A stretch of 39,250 bases of DNA. Origin: Parcubacteria group bacterium GW2011_GWA2_48_9 (GTDB taxonomy: Bacteria > Patescibacteriota > Patescibacteriia > UBA10025). Location: positions 1 to 39,250 of the forward strand of contig LCPQ01000013.1 in assembly GCA_001003705.1 (NCBI GenBank), written 5' to 3'. The position numbers were made by a program, and so were the translations under genes. This document shows, piece after piece, positions 30,476 to 38,646 of this stretch (positions are counted from its first letter, which is position 1; each line of letters opens with the position of its first letter). The notes beneath the pieces were generated by a model. The model saw only the letters and a list, made by a program, of their open reading frames with translations. It ran no database searches and was not told where the DNA came from.

Positions 30476-32263
30476 ATGCTGCGAAATATTTTCAATAATC
30501 ACGAAGGAGCGGTTGCCGTCATTACCGTGTTGAGTGTATCGGTATTTGCCCTCATCACCATGACGGCCATGAGTGTGTTAGCTCTCGATGAACTCCATAT
30601 GAATACGTCCGAGATCCAATCGGAAAAAACATTTTATGCTGCCGAAGCGGGACTCAATGAAGCGGTCTACCGGCTTATCACCAACCCGGTACCTCAGTCT
30701 TTTATCATGGACTTCGAGAGTATTGAAACGAACATTTCCACCAGCGCCAACCCTACGAATCCTTATCAGCGAATAATTAGATCAAGTGCGACCGACACTA
30801 CGGGCAAAGTCAGGACCATGCAGATAGTCGCGAACACTTCTTCATTTGCAGGCGGCTTCGATTATGCTGTGCAATCAGGCCAGGGTGGGATAGAAATATT
30901 AAACAATAGTGAAGTCCTCGGTGACATATATTCAAATGGCAATATTTTTGGCGGCACAGGAGCCGCAATCCAAGCGCGAGTTGATGGAAATGTGTGGGTA
31001 GCGCGTGGTGACGCTCTTGGGAATGGCCCATCCCAAGAGGGATTTGATACTGACATAGCTGTTGGCAACAGTACCGCGAATGCGGATGCTGGTCAGAGTT
31101 TCATTCCGGCTGACAGTCGAGCTCTGAAAAGCGTTTCACTTCATTTGCGACGCACCGGAAATTTACCGGATGATGTCAATCTATTGGTTGTAAAAGACGA
31201 TGGCGGAACGCCGGGAACTGAAATACTTATGAACCAGGAAATAAAAAAGACTGATGTTCCAAACTCTTTTTCATGGCTCAACGTTGTTTTCGATATCGGC
31301 CCACTCGTTGAAGCTGGGCAGACATACTGGATTGTGCTCGATACATCGGCAGTAGACGCGGGAAAATACATTCAGTGGAAAATGAATACTAACCAGGCAA
31401 GTTACGCAGACGGTCAAGCAACGCGAAAAAATGATTCAACTGGGGTATGGACTTCCCTTAGTGGTGACTTTGCCTTTCGGACACAGCTTGGCGCTGGCGA
31501 CACATTTGTGAGACAGGTCGAAGTAGACGGAGATGTCCATGCGCATTCTGTCATCAAATCAATTATCACGAGCAAAGCATACTACCAAGTGATTGATGCA
31601 ATAACGGAAGTTAGTGGATCACCATGTCTCAACCCCAGTTGCTTCCCAGGTGAGCCCGACCCGGATCCAAAACCGTTTCCCATTCAAGACACTCATATTA
31701 CTAATTGGAAAGACGATGCGGTAGCCGGCGGGGAGCACATCGGAGACATGACGATATCTGGGAGCGTGTCACTTGGTCCTATTAAAATTTCGGGCAATCT
31801 TTTTCTTGATGGGTCATCACATATTAACGTCACGGGAAACATTTGGGTAACAGGAAACATTGTCTTCGTAAATCCCGGTTCATCCGTTTCTCTCGACGGG
31901 AGCTTCGGTCCTCTTTCGGGAGTGATAGTTGCGGATGGAAAAATTGACATTAACAACAATACGGCCATTGATGGATCCGGCGATCCGACAAGCTTCTTGC
32001 TTATTCTATCCACAAATTACTCGATTAATCCCGCAAGTCCAGCGATTAATGCTTCAAATAACTCAGATGCGGTAATCTTCTATGCTAAGAACGGCATGGT
32101 TCGTCTATATAATGGCAGCGACCTCAATGGGACATCTGGGTACTACATCAGACTCGAGGAACGCAGTACTATCACCTATGACCCGAACCTTGCGGCCTTT
32201 ACCATTCCCGCAGGTGGTGGAGAGGATGTCGGGGTAGCTCTGGGCAGTTGGGAAGAGCTCTAG
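30476..32263 (+). CDS. Large PilX-like minor pilin with lectin-like insert and beta-helix C-terminus
   Basis: The product has 595 residues, far above the 170-200 of classical PilX. The N-terminal helix (GAVAVITVLSVSVFALITMTAMSVLA) and SEKTFYAAEAGLNEAVYRL (family ExAFYxAEAGxxxA) mark PilX/GspK-like pilins, but the Glu+5 of prepilins is absent. Residues about 140-170 and 400-560 contain short repeating beta turns (ILNNSEVLGDIYSNGNIFGG, ISGNLFLDGSSHINVTGNIWVTGNIVF) that look like a bactofilin-like right-handed beta-helix. Between them, residues 195-345 look like a jelly-roll anchor/carbohydrate-binding domain (QSFIPADSRALKSVSLHLRRTG...TYWIVLDTS). It is probably an exposed pilus-tip or adhesive subunit. 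Confidence 0.75.
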   Translation: MLRNIFNNHEGAVAVITVLSVSVFALITMTAMSVLALDELHMNTSEIQSEKTFYAAEAGLNEAVYRLITNPVPQSFIMDFESIETNISTSANPTNPYQRIIRSSATDTTGKVRTMQIVANTSSFAGGFDYAVQSGQGGIEILNNSEVLGDIYSNGNIFGGTGAAIQARVDGNVWVARGDALGNGPSQEGFDTDIAVGNSTANADAGQSFIPADSRALKSVSLHLRRTGNLPDDVNLLVVKDDGGTPGTEILMNQEIKKTDVPNSFSWLNVVFDIGPLVEAGQTYWIVLDTSAVDAGKYIQWKMNTNQASYADGQATRKNDSTGVWTSLSGDFAFRTQLGAGDTFVRQVEVDGDVHAHSVIKSIITSKAYYQVIDAITEVSGSPCLNPSCFPGEPDPDPKPFPIQDTHITNWKDDAVAGGEHIGDMTISGSVSLGPIKISGNLFLDGSSHINVTGNIWVTGNIVFVNPGSSVSLDGSFGPLSGVIVADGKIDINNNTAIDGSGDPTSFLLILSTNYSINPASPAINASNNSDAVIFYAKNGMVRLYNGSDLNGTSGYYIRLEERSTITYDPNLAAFTIPAGGGEDVGVALGSWEEL

Positions 32264-32325
32264 AAGTTATCCACACCATTTTACTATCGAGAATCATTCC
32301 CATTTTCAGAGGATCCTTTGTCCCC

Positions 32326-32355
32326 TTGACACTGACTAGCCTTATGGGGTAAGAT
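32326..32355 (+). promoter_or_regulatory. Promoter of a candidate non-coding RNA
   Basis: Perfect -35 TTGACA (32326-32331), an 18-bp spacer and -10 TAAGAT (32350-32355). Start is near 32362, with no ORF behind it. Confidence 0.55.
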
Positions 32356-32361
32356 GCACCA

Positions 32362-32638
32362 ACGTCAGTAATACATAGCTCTTGCAAACAACACCAAACT
32401 CTGTTAAAACACTACATCGCACTTTGCAGCACATTAAACATCGGGGGGAGAACGCACATTCTAAAATAACGTTCGGAGGAACGTGAAACGAGCTTAGCTC
32501 GTTGAAGACCAACAAAAAGTTATAAAGGCAGCAAAAATCAGCATCAAGCAAGATATTCCTTCTACACTCGATTTTCTGAGTTCGTAGAGCGCTGATTCAT
32601 TCACAAGTTGAGTTTATAACTTTCTGTTGGTCTTTTTG
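32362..32638 (+). ncRNA. Candidate structured non-coding RNA, unknown family
   Basis: Downstream of a good promoter, the plus strand can form small hairpins (CGTTC/GAACG at about 32,470; ACGAGC/GCTCGT at 32,488-32,502). A long rod follows, in which AAGACCAACA-AA-AAGTTATAAA (32505-32526) pairs with TTTATAACTT-TC-TGTTGGTCTT (32613-32634), 20 bp around a 2x2 internal loop. Inside are AATCAGC/GCTGATT (32536-32597) and CTAC-CTC/GAG-GTAG (32562-32587). The rod ends in TTTTTG, like a terminator. The length of about 275 nt and rod shape recall 6S-type RNAs, but I see no sequence identity to any known RNA class. Confidence 0.5.
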
Positions 32639-32695
32639 TTTCTTCTCGGAATTTCGAACCCTCCATGGGACGCAGGAATTCCGTCTAGAAGAAAC
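32638..32695 (+). repeat. Long inverted repeat (16-bp stem)
   Basis: GTTTCTTCT-CGGAATT pairs with AATTCCG-(TCT bulge)-AGAAGAAAC around a 23-nt loop. It directly follows the rod of the candidate ncRNA. A further CCCCG/CGGGG hairpin is at 32698-32716. It may be part of the same RNA or a DNA-level element. Confidence 0.55.
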
Positions 32696-32818
32696 AACCC
32701 CGAGCCAACAACGGGGCGAGAGGTCACACAGTATATATGGCCAGACAAACAATCCTGAAGGAGCCCACTGGGGCGACTGAAGGATCTCACTCCACAGTGG
32801 GGTGGGTCCAGATAGCTC

Positions 32819-32846
32819 TTGACAAAAAAACCATTTAGGATATAGT
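32819..32846 (+). promoter_or_regulatory. Promoter of the giant adhesin gene
   Basis: Perfect -35 TTGACA (32819-32824), a 16-bp spacer and -10 TATAGT (32841-32846). The leader is about 37 nt, AT-rich and without a Shine-Dalgarno. Confidence 0.65.
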
Positions 32847-32889
32847 AATACGATTTTATCAATTCATAACTAAACATATCAACTAAGTA

Positions 32890-35800
32890 ATGAAACATCA
32901 TATGACTATCAACCTTCTCCCCAGAAAAACGTGGCGCCAACGACTCATGAAAAGCGTACACGTATTTATCATGCTCACCTTCATCGCCAACATGTCGATG
33001 GTGGGTGTTTTTATCCAGCCGAATGCCGCACAGGCAATCGACTGGCCAAGTGATAACCAGTGGGTCATTCCCGTATGTAACGACGACCCCTCGGGCGATG
33101 AAAGTCCGAACTCAGTAGATCTCAAAGCTTCAGGCGCTTCTGAATACGGCGCGGCATATTTTATAGATGCAGACAACCTATATCTTCGTGAACGCGTAGA
33201 TGGAAATCCGAAAGACAGTAACAGTTTCCGTGAATACGCGTGGGTATTCATGATCCAGAAAGACATCTCTACGACTAACTACGATTATTTAGTCTCATTG
33301 CGCGGGAGTGGCAATGGAGAGAATGTAGAGCTGTGGGAGAATACTACGAAGAACGGCCCGATAGACTGGAGCCCCATATTCAATGACCCCGCAGAAACAC
33401 TTTTGCAATCATATTCCACGTCCACAAATGCGCGCTCAACCACTGTAGGGAGCGACTACTACGTAGACTGGAAAATACCAATGTCCCAACTGACGTCGCG
33501 TGGAGTGAATCTGTTAAACTCTGGCTTGTACTTCGCGACTTCAACAAATGCGAATAACTACAATAAGGACCACCTGAATTGCTATAATGCACCTGACATC
33601 CAAATCCAAAAGTTGATACAGAAAAATCATGCGGGAAGCACTTTCCAGGATGGTCGAACTGCCAGTGTCGAAGCGGAACGCGGCGATACACTGACATACT
33701 CAGTGAGAGTAACTAACAATGGCGGACCGGCTACAAACGAAACATTCGTTGATGAGCTTGGTTTCGGCAATGCAGCTGATGGCAATCAAAACGTGAACCC
33801 CACCAGCCAATACAGCAACTGGACAAGCGTGTTGAATCTCAATACCGATAGTAACGCCAACTCATTCACTGGTGCATGGGGTAACGGTTCCTCTGACGGA
33901 CAAGTGAATGATACGCTTACGCTCAATCTCGCACTTCTGTCAGGCGGCGGTGCATCTGAAAGTTTCAGTTTTGATACAGTCATACGCAATGATCTGACTT
34001 CCCCGAGTACGCTGCTCGAGAATATGGCAAAAGTACAGAGCAACAGCCGCCGATCTGATACAGACATCGAGGTTACATACAATGTTACTAATCCCCCGCT
34101 CGGCCAAGCCTGCGGTCTCGACATTGCCCTCGTTATAGACAGCTCGGGATCGATCGACAGTACCGAGCTCACTCAAATGAAGAATGCGTTCAAAGGATTT
34201 GTTGACGCGTTTCTTCCGGGTACTCCGACACAGTTCAGCGTCACGGAGTTTGATTCTGTCGCTTCGGTGGAACTAGCATTCTCTGGAAATGCAACAACTA
34301 TTAAAAACACGATAGGCAATGCTGTGAGCGGCGGCACAACCAACTGGGATGACGCGCTGGCAAAAGCGGCATCAACTTTTGATCCCCGTCCCGCGAAACC
34401 AAACCTCGTTGTATTTGCCTCAGATGGAAACGCCAATACATGGGGAAACCCAGGAAATTACGACGGTGAAACAGCTGCGATGCCTCCGGCCATTGAAGAA
34501 GCTAATGCTATCAAAGCAGCTGGCACCCGAATCATAGCTCTCGGCATCGGTGATGACCTGGATGTAGAAAATTTGAAAGCGATTTCCGGCTCGAACGTCG
34601 CGCCTCCTGCAACAGTTGACGAAACTGCGGATGTTATCCTTGCAGATTTCGATACACTTGCAGCTGCACTCTCCGATCTCGCAAATGAGCTTTGTGGCGG
34701 TAAAATTCTGGTTCAAAAACAGCTCGACACTGATGGTGACGGCGATATCGACCTTGACGGCTCTCAGCCGAATATTGCACTGGAAGGATGGAACTTTGAT
34801 GTTAACGGCTCTCCCTCAAATCCATTGTTCCAATCCACCACGGACACCGGTGCTCTGACTTTTGATGTAGAAAACGGTACATATAGCGTGGCTGAACTCA
34901 ATCAGAAGCCAAACACACATATCGTAAACGGATCATGCGTCAACGGTGTGCAGCAAGTAGGAACCTTCGATCTCGGCACCAAAACGATATCGGGCCTCAC
35001 GATGGGTACTGATGAAACCATTAGTTGTACGTTCGTGAATAGCATTGACGTCGGTTCGTTGCAAGTGACGAAAGTCGTCGATGCAGGAAATCTGACGCCC
35101 GACCAATGGAGTTTCACAATAAACGGTTATGGAACGAAGACGCCGGCACCTGGAACTGACTATGTCGTATTCAATAATCTTCCGACTGGTTCATACACAG
35201 TGACCGAAAGCGACGAAACTGGATACCATCAGGTTTCTTCGACATGTACTGACGTTGCCGTCGCTAACGACCAACAGGCAACATGTGTGTTTCACAATGC
35301 AGTTGACACGGGTTCACTGAAAGTAATCAAGTATGTCGATACAGGTGACGCGACTCCTGACATGTGGGACTTCACCACCAACAACACGACACTCTCCCCT
35401 GCACAAGGTGAGAGCTACGTCGTATTCAATAACTTACTTCCTGGAAATTATTCGGTAACAGAGAGCAATCTCACCGACTACCACCAAGTCTCAACCACAT
35501 GCACAAATGCCGCAGTGGTAGGTGGACAAGAAACGGTGTGCGAATTCCACAATGCACATGACACGGGATCCGTTACGGTAAACAAGAAAGTGGACACTGA
35601 CGGCGATGGCGACATCGACCTCGTGAACCCACAGGGCTGGACATATGACATGAACGGATTCAACCAGAACTTCGTGATGGGTTCCTCACAGGTAGTCCTG
35701 ACGGGCGCCCACACAATCTCTGAAGACCAGCAGGCCGGCTACCACGTTGTCGGTTGGACGTGTAACAATGGCCAGCAAGGCGCAGGCACTTCAATACAAG

Positions 35801-38646
35801 CAAATGTGACGACCAATGGGCTCGTTTGTGAGTTCAGAAACGTTCGCGACACTGGCTCCCTCACCGTTATCAAACATGTTGAGGGCGGCGATTTGCTCGC
35901 TTCCGACTGGACCATGCATATCAAACAGGGTGATAACGAAGTCGCTTCGTTCCCTGGCAACGAGAGCGGAGTACTCACAGCTCTTCCAACGGGCGACTAC
36001 AAGGTAGTCGAAACTGGTGACATGACCAACTATGGCTATGTTTACCAGGGCGACTGCGACGTTGATGGTAATATTTCAATCGGTTACGGCGAGAGCAAGA
36101 CGTGCACGATCTTCAACTTCCGCTACACAGGGGATATCACAGTCAATAAATTCGTCCAATACCCAGATGGTCAACCCGTACAGAACCCCGCTGACTGGTC
36201 ATGGGACATCAACGGTGGATCCGCGCTTCCGGGCGGGCAAACAGAAGAAATCGATATCAATGTCCTCTACACCATAGCGGAAGACACTACACATTATCCT
36301 GCCGACAATTTCACCACGACGTGGGTCTGTTACAACGGAGATGAGCTCGTCGCCCAGGGCGCGGGAACATCATTCGACGTAACACTTACTCACGCCGAAG
36401 AATCGCTCGTTTGCACATTTACAAACGTGCGCGACACGACCCGCGTTATTTTTGATAAAGTGGTTATAGGTGGCGACCCTGGCACTGAAGACGACTGGAG
36501 TTTCACCATTGGTGGCGTTCCCGGCAGTTTCGGCGACGGTGATGCTGTTACCCTGCTTACAAATGAAACGTATGACGTGACTGAATCGTCCTCATACGAC
36601 AATCTCTACACGCTTACCGGTGCTTCCGGAGTATGCTCACTGGTTAATGGACAGATTGTGATGAACACGGGCGCGCAAGGCGGAACATGCGTTGTAGAAA
36701 ACACGCGCGACACCGGCACCATCGACGGCACCAAGTTCAACGACACTAATGGTGACGGCACATGGGATGCGGGAGAACCTGGCGTTCCTGGAGTAACTAT
36801 CAATTTAAGCAACGGCTGGACAACCAGCACTGATGGTAATGGCAACTACGTATTCAATGACGTTCCGACGGGCACATACTCCGCCAGTGAAGTTGTTCCC
36901 GCCGACTGGACGAATACGACCCCCAACCCCGTCAACAACGTAGTTGTGGTGGACGGACAAACAACGACGGCCAATTTCGGCAACTTCGAATACGCCACCG
37001 TCACTGTCTGCAAATATATTGATGTCAACGGCGATGGCGCCATTGACGGCGACCCGCTCTACACCGCCGACGGCGGATGGAGAGTGCGCGTACACGGCGT
37101 ACCGCAATACACCGACGACGGCTGCGCTACCTTCACAAATATCGGTCCTGGAACTTTCCAAATTGATGAAGAACAGAAGGACGGCTGGTCACAGACCATG
37201 CCGGGAAGTGGAGTCTACTTTTACACATCCGTCTCCGGTGATGAAGTGACATACGACTTCGCGAACTTCCAACTCGGAAAAATCTCGGGCTACAAGTTTA
37301 ACGACCTGGATGGCAACGGCACATGGGATAATGGCGAACCTCCTATCCAAAACTGGCAGATGAATCTCACTGGCCAGCACAGTGCCTTCGTGTACACTGA
37401 TGTAAACGGTTACTACGAATTTACCGGTCTCGAGGCTGGAACCTTCGCTGTCGCTGAAGAGAACGTTGCCGGATGGACCCGCACGACATCCCCTGCCTCA
37501 TACGATGTCAATATCGTGTCAGGTACCGTCTCTGAAAACAGCACATTTGGGAACTTCGAGAATATCGACGTTACAGTGTGCAAGTACATCGACGTAAACG
37601 GCGACGGCTTCCTGACCGATGAACCGCCATATGAGGATGGTTGGAATGTAAACCTCAATGATGATCAGCGAGTGACTAGCGAAAATGGCTGCGTCACTTA
37701 CGCAAACGTTGGACCAGGAAATTACGACATCACTGAAAACACTAACAGCGACTGGATCCAAACCTACCCTGCTGAAGGAAGCTACAATTTCAGCGCTGCT
37801 TCAGGACAGGATGAAACGTTCAACTTCGGCAACTTCAAGCTCGGTTCAATCTACGGCTACAAACTCAATGCGCAAGAAAACCCCCTCAGCGACTGGAAGA
37901 TCTGCCTTTCCGGCGGTTCCATCGATGAGGAAGGAGAGGATGTGGACTTCGGAGTGGATTGCCACATCGACTACACTGATGAAAACGGCTACTACGAATT
38001 CGATGGCCTGACGGCTGGCGAGTATTCAGTAGCCGAAAAACTCCAATACGGCTGGACAGCCATTGATCCTGCATCAGGTGAATACACTGGCATCGGCATT
38101 ACCTCAGGAGCCGATGAACAACGCGACTTCATGAACCAGTTGAATGAATTTGATCTAATAATCGATAAATCTGCTGACGAAACAGTCCTGGCGGGTGACC
38201 AGCTCACCTATACGCTCGACTGGAGCGTCACGGGCAATACTGACGTATCGAACGTCATGATTACCGATGAGCTCCCTGCCGACACCACGTTCGTCTCCGC
38301 TGACAACGGCGGGACCTACGACAGTGGGACCAATACGGTTAGCTGGGATCTCGGCATGAAGACGCCTGATGCCAATGGAACCGTCTCATTCATCGTCGCA
38401 ATCGACTCACCGCTCTACAACGGCACCGAAATTGAAAACGAAGCTGAAATCTGCGGTGAGGGCGAACTCGTCGTCGCTGCGGAAGCTGAAGAAGAGCCCA
38501 CCGAGAAATGTGATGACGATTCAACAACGACGGAAGTCGAATCTGACTTCACTGTGGATATCGAAAAGACTGGTCCTGAAACAGCAGAAGCAGGAGTAGA
38601 AGGAGCAGAACAACAAGCTGCTTTACTATCTTTAAGACATCTATAA
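32890..38646 (+). CDS. Giant secreted VWA/SpaA/SdrD-B adhesin, 3' end probably broken
   Basis: The product has 1,918 residues. A long signal peptide ends about residue 49 (IQPNAAQA). An N-terminal beta domain (50-230) and a DUF11-like domain (235-400) lead to a von Willebrand A domain (about 407-600) with the MIDAS motif DSSGS. Five or more prealbumin-like SpaA/Cna-B repeats follow (about 605-1275; recurrent TGSLxVxKxVD, YxVTESxxxxYHQV, CxFHNAxDTG), then SdrD-B-type repeats (about 1276, 1464 and 1652; YKFNDxDGNGTWDxGEP) with Ca-binding DxDGDGDID motifs, then DUF11 (1753-1895). A second DUF11 repeat stops after EKTGPETAEAG, about residue 1902, and the tail is unrelated. No wall anchor is seen. 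Its position after the PilX-like gene matches PilY1. Confidence 0.85.
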   Translation: MKHHMTINLLPRKTWRQRLMKSVHVFIMLTFIANMSMVGVFIQPNAAQAIDWPSDNQWVIPVCNDDPSGDESPNSVDLKASGASEYGAAYFIDADNLYLRERVDGNPKDSNSFREYAWVFMIQKDISTTNYDYLVSLRGSGNGENVELWENTTKNGPIDWSPIFNDPAETLLQSYSTSTNARSTTVGSDYYVDWKIPMSQLTSRGVNLLNSGLYFATSTNANNYNKDHLNCYNAPDIQIQKLIQKNHAGSTFQDGRTASVEAERGDTLTYSVRVTNNGGPATNETFVDELGFGNAADGNQNVNPTSQYSNWTSVLNLNTDSNANSFTGAWGNGSSDGQVNDTLTLNLALLSGGGASESFSFDTVIRNDLTSPSTLLENMAKVQSNSRRSDTDIEVTYNVTNPPLGQACGLDIALVIDSSGSIDSTELTQMKNAFKGFVDAFLPGTPTQFSVTEFDSVASVELAFSGNATTIKNTIGNAVSGGTTNWDDALAKAASTFDPRPAKPNLVVFASDGNANTWGNPGNYDGETAAMPPAIEEANAIKAAGTRIIALGIGDDLDVENLKAISGSNVAPPATVDETADVILADFDTLAAALSDLANELCGGKILVQKQLDTDGDGDIDLDGSQPNIALEGWNFDVNGSPSNPLFQSTTDTGALTFDVENGTYSVAELNQKPNTHIVNGSCVNGVQQVGTFDLGTKTISGLTMGTDETISCTFVNSIDVGSLQVTKVVDAGNLTPDQWSFTINGYGTKTPAPGTDYVVFNNLPTGSYTVTESDETGYHQVSSTCTDVAVANDQQATCVFHNAVDTGSLKVIKYVDTGDATPDMWDFTTNNTTLSPAQGESYVVFNNLLPGNYSVTESNLTDYHQVSTTCTNAAVVGGQETVCEFHNAHDTGSVTVNKKVDTDGDGDIDLVNPQGWTYDMNGFNQNFVMGSSQVVLTGAHTISEDQQAGYHVVGWTCNNGQQGAGTSIQANVTTNGLVCEFRNVRDTGSLTVIKHVEGGDLLASDWTMHIKQGDNEVASFPGNESGVLTALPTGDYKVVETGDMTNYGYVYQGDCDVDGNISIGYGESKTCTIFNFRYTGDITVNKFVQYPDGQPVQNPADWSWDINGGSALPGGQTEEIDINVLYTIAEDTTHYPADNFTTTWVCYNGDELVAQGAGTSFDVTLTHAEESLVCTFTNVRDTTRVIFDKVVIGGDPGTEDDWSFTIGGVPGSFGDGDAVTLLTNETYDVTESSSYDNLYTLTGASGVCSLVNGQIVMNTGAQGGTCVVENTRDTGTIDGTKFNDTNGDGTWDAGEPGVPGVTINLSNGWTTSTDGNGNYVFNDVPTGTYSASEVVPADWTNTTPNPVNNVVVVDGQTTTANFGNFEYATVTVCKYIDVNGDGAIDGDPLYTADGGWRVRVHGVPQYTDDGCATFTNIGPGTFQIDEEQKDGWSQTMPGSGVYFYTSVSGDEVTYDFANFQLGKISGYKFNDLDGNGTWDNGEPPIQNWQMNLTGQHSAFVYTDVNGYYEFTGLEAGTFAVAEENVAGWTRTTSPASYDVNIVSGTVSENSTFGNFENIDVTVCKYIDVNGDGFLTDEPPYEDGWNVNLNDDQRVTSENGCVTYANVGPGNYDITENTNSDWIQTYPAEGSYNFSAASGQDETFNFGNFKLGSIYGYKLNAQENPLSDWKICLSGGSIDEEGEDVDFGVDCHIDYTDENGYYEFDGLTAGEYSVAEKLQYGWTAIDPASGEYTGIGITSGADEQRDFMNQLNEFDLIIDKSADETVLAGDQLTYTLDWSVTGNTDVSNVMITDELPADTTFVSADNGGTYDSGTNTVSWDLGMKTPDANGTVSFIVAIDSPLYNGTEIENEAEICGEGELVVAAEAEEEPTEKCDDDSTTTEVESDFTVDIEKTGPETAEAGVEGAEQQAALLSLRHL

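Larger units (their letters stand above)
32264..32889. other. 626-bp intergenic region with structured RNA signals
   Basis: No protein gene is credible here. It holds a DnaA-box nonamer TTATCCACA (32267-32275), a promoter at 32326, a series of hairpins up to 32716, a GC-rich stem-loop at 32781-32808 and the promoter of the adhesin gene at 32819. The parts are listed separately. Confidence 0.6.

Noticed and set aside
32362-32640. tmRNA, RNase P RNA or SRP RNA in the structured region
   Set aside because: No tag ORF ending in Ala-Ala, no CCA-end acceptor, no conserved RNase P or SRP loop sequences.
32650-32690. GGGACGCA resembling part of a c-di-GMP-I riboswitch
   Set aside because: The other conserved segments of the aptamer are missing.
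32641-32700. tRNA-like T-arm (GGGTTCGAAATTCC on the minus strand)
   Set aside because: No acceptor, D-arm or anticodon arm fits around it; the bases are better used in the 16-bp inverted repeat.
34726-37700. Internal DNA repeats in the adhesin gene as a CRISPR array or minisatellite
   Set aside because: The repeats are long, divergent and follow protein domain periods (SpaA and SdrD-B), with no constant repeat/spacer pattern.
38415-38595. Lower part of the minus-strand ORF 38415-39212
   Set aside because: This segment is the antisense shadow of the adhesin's DUF11 domain (Ser/Val-rich, no plausible fold).
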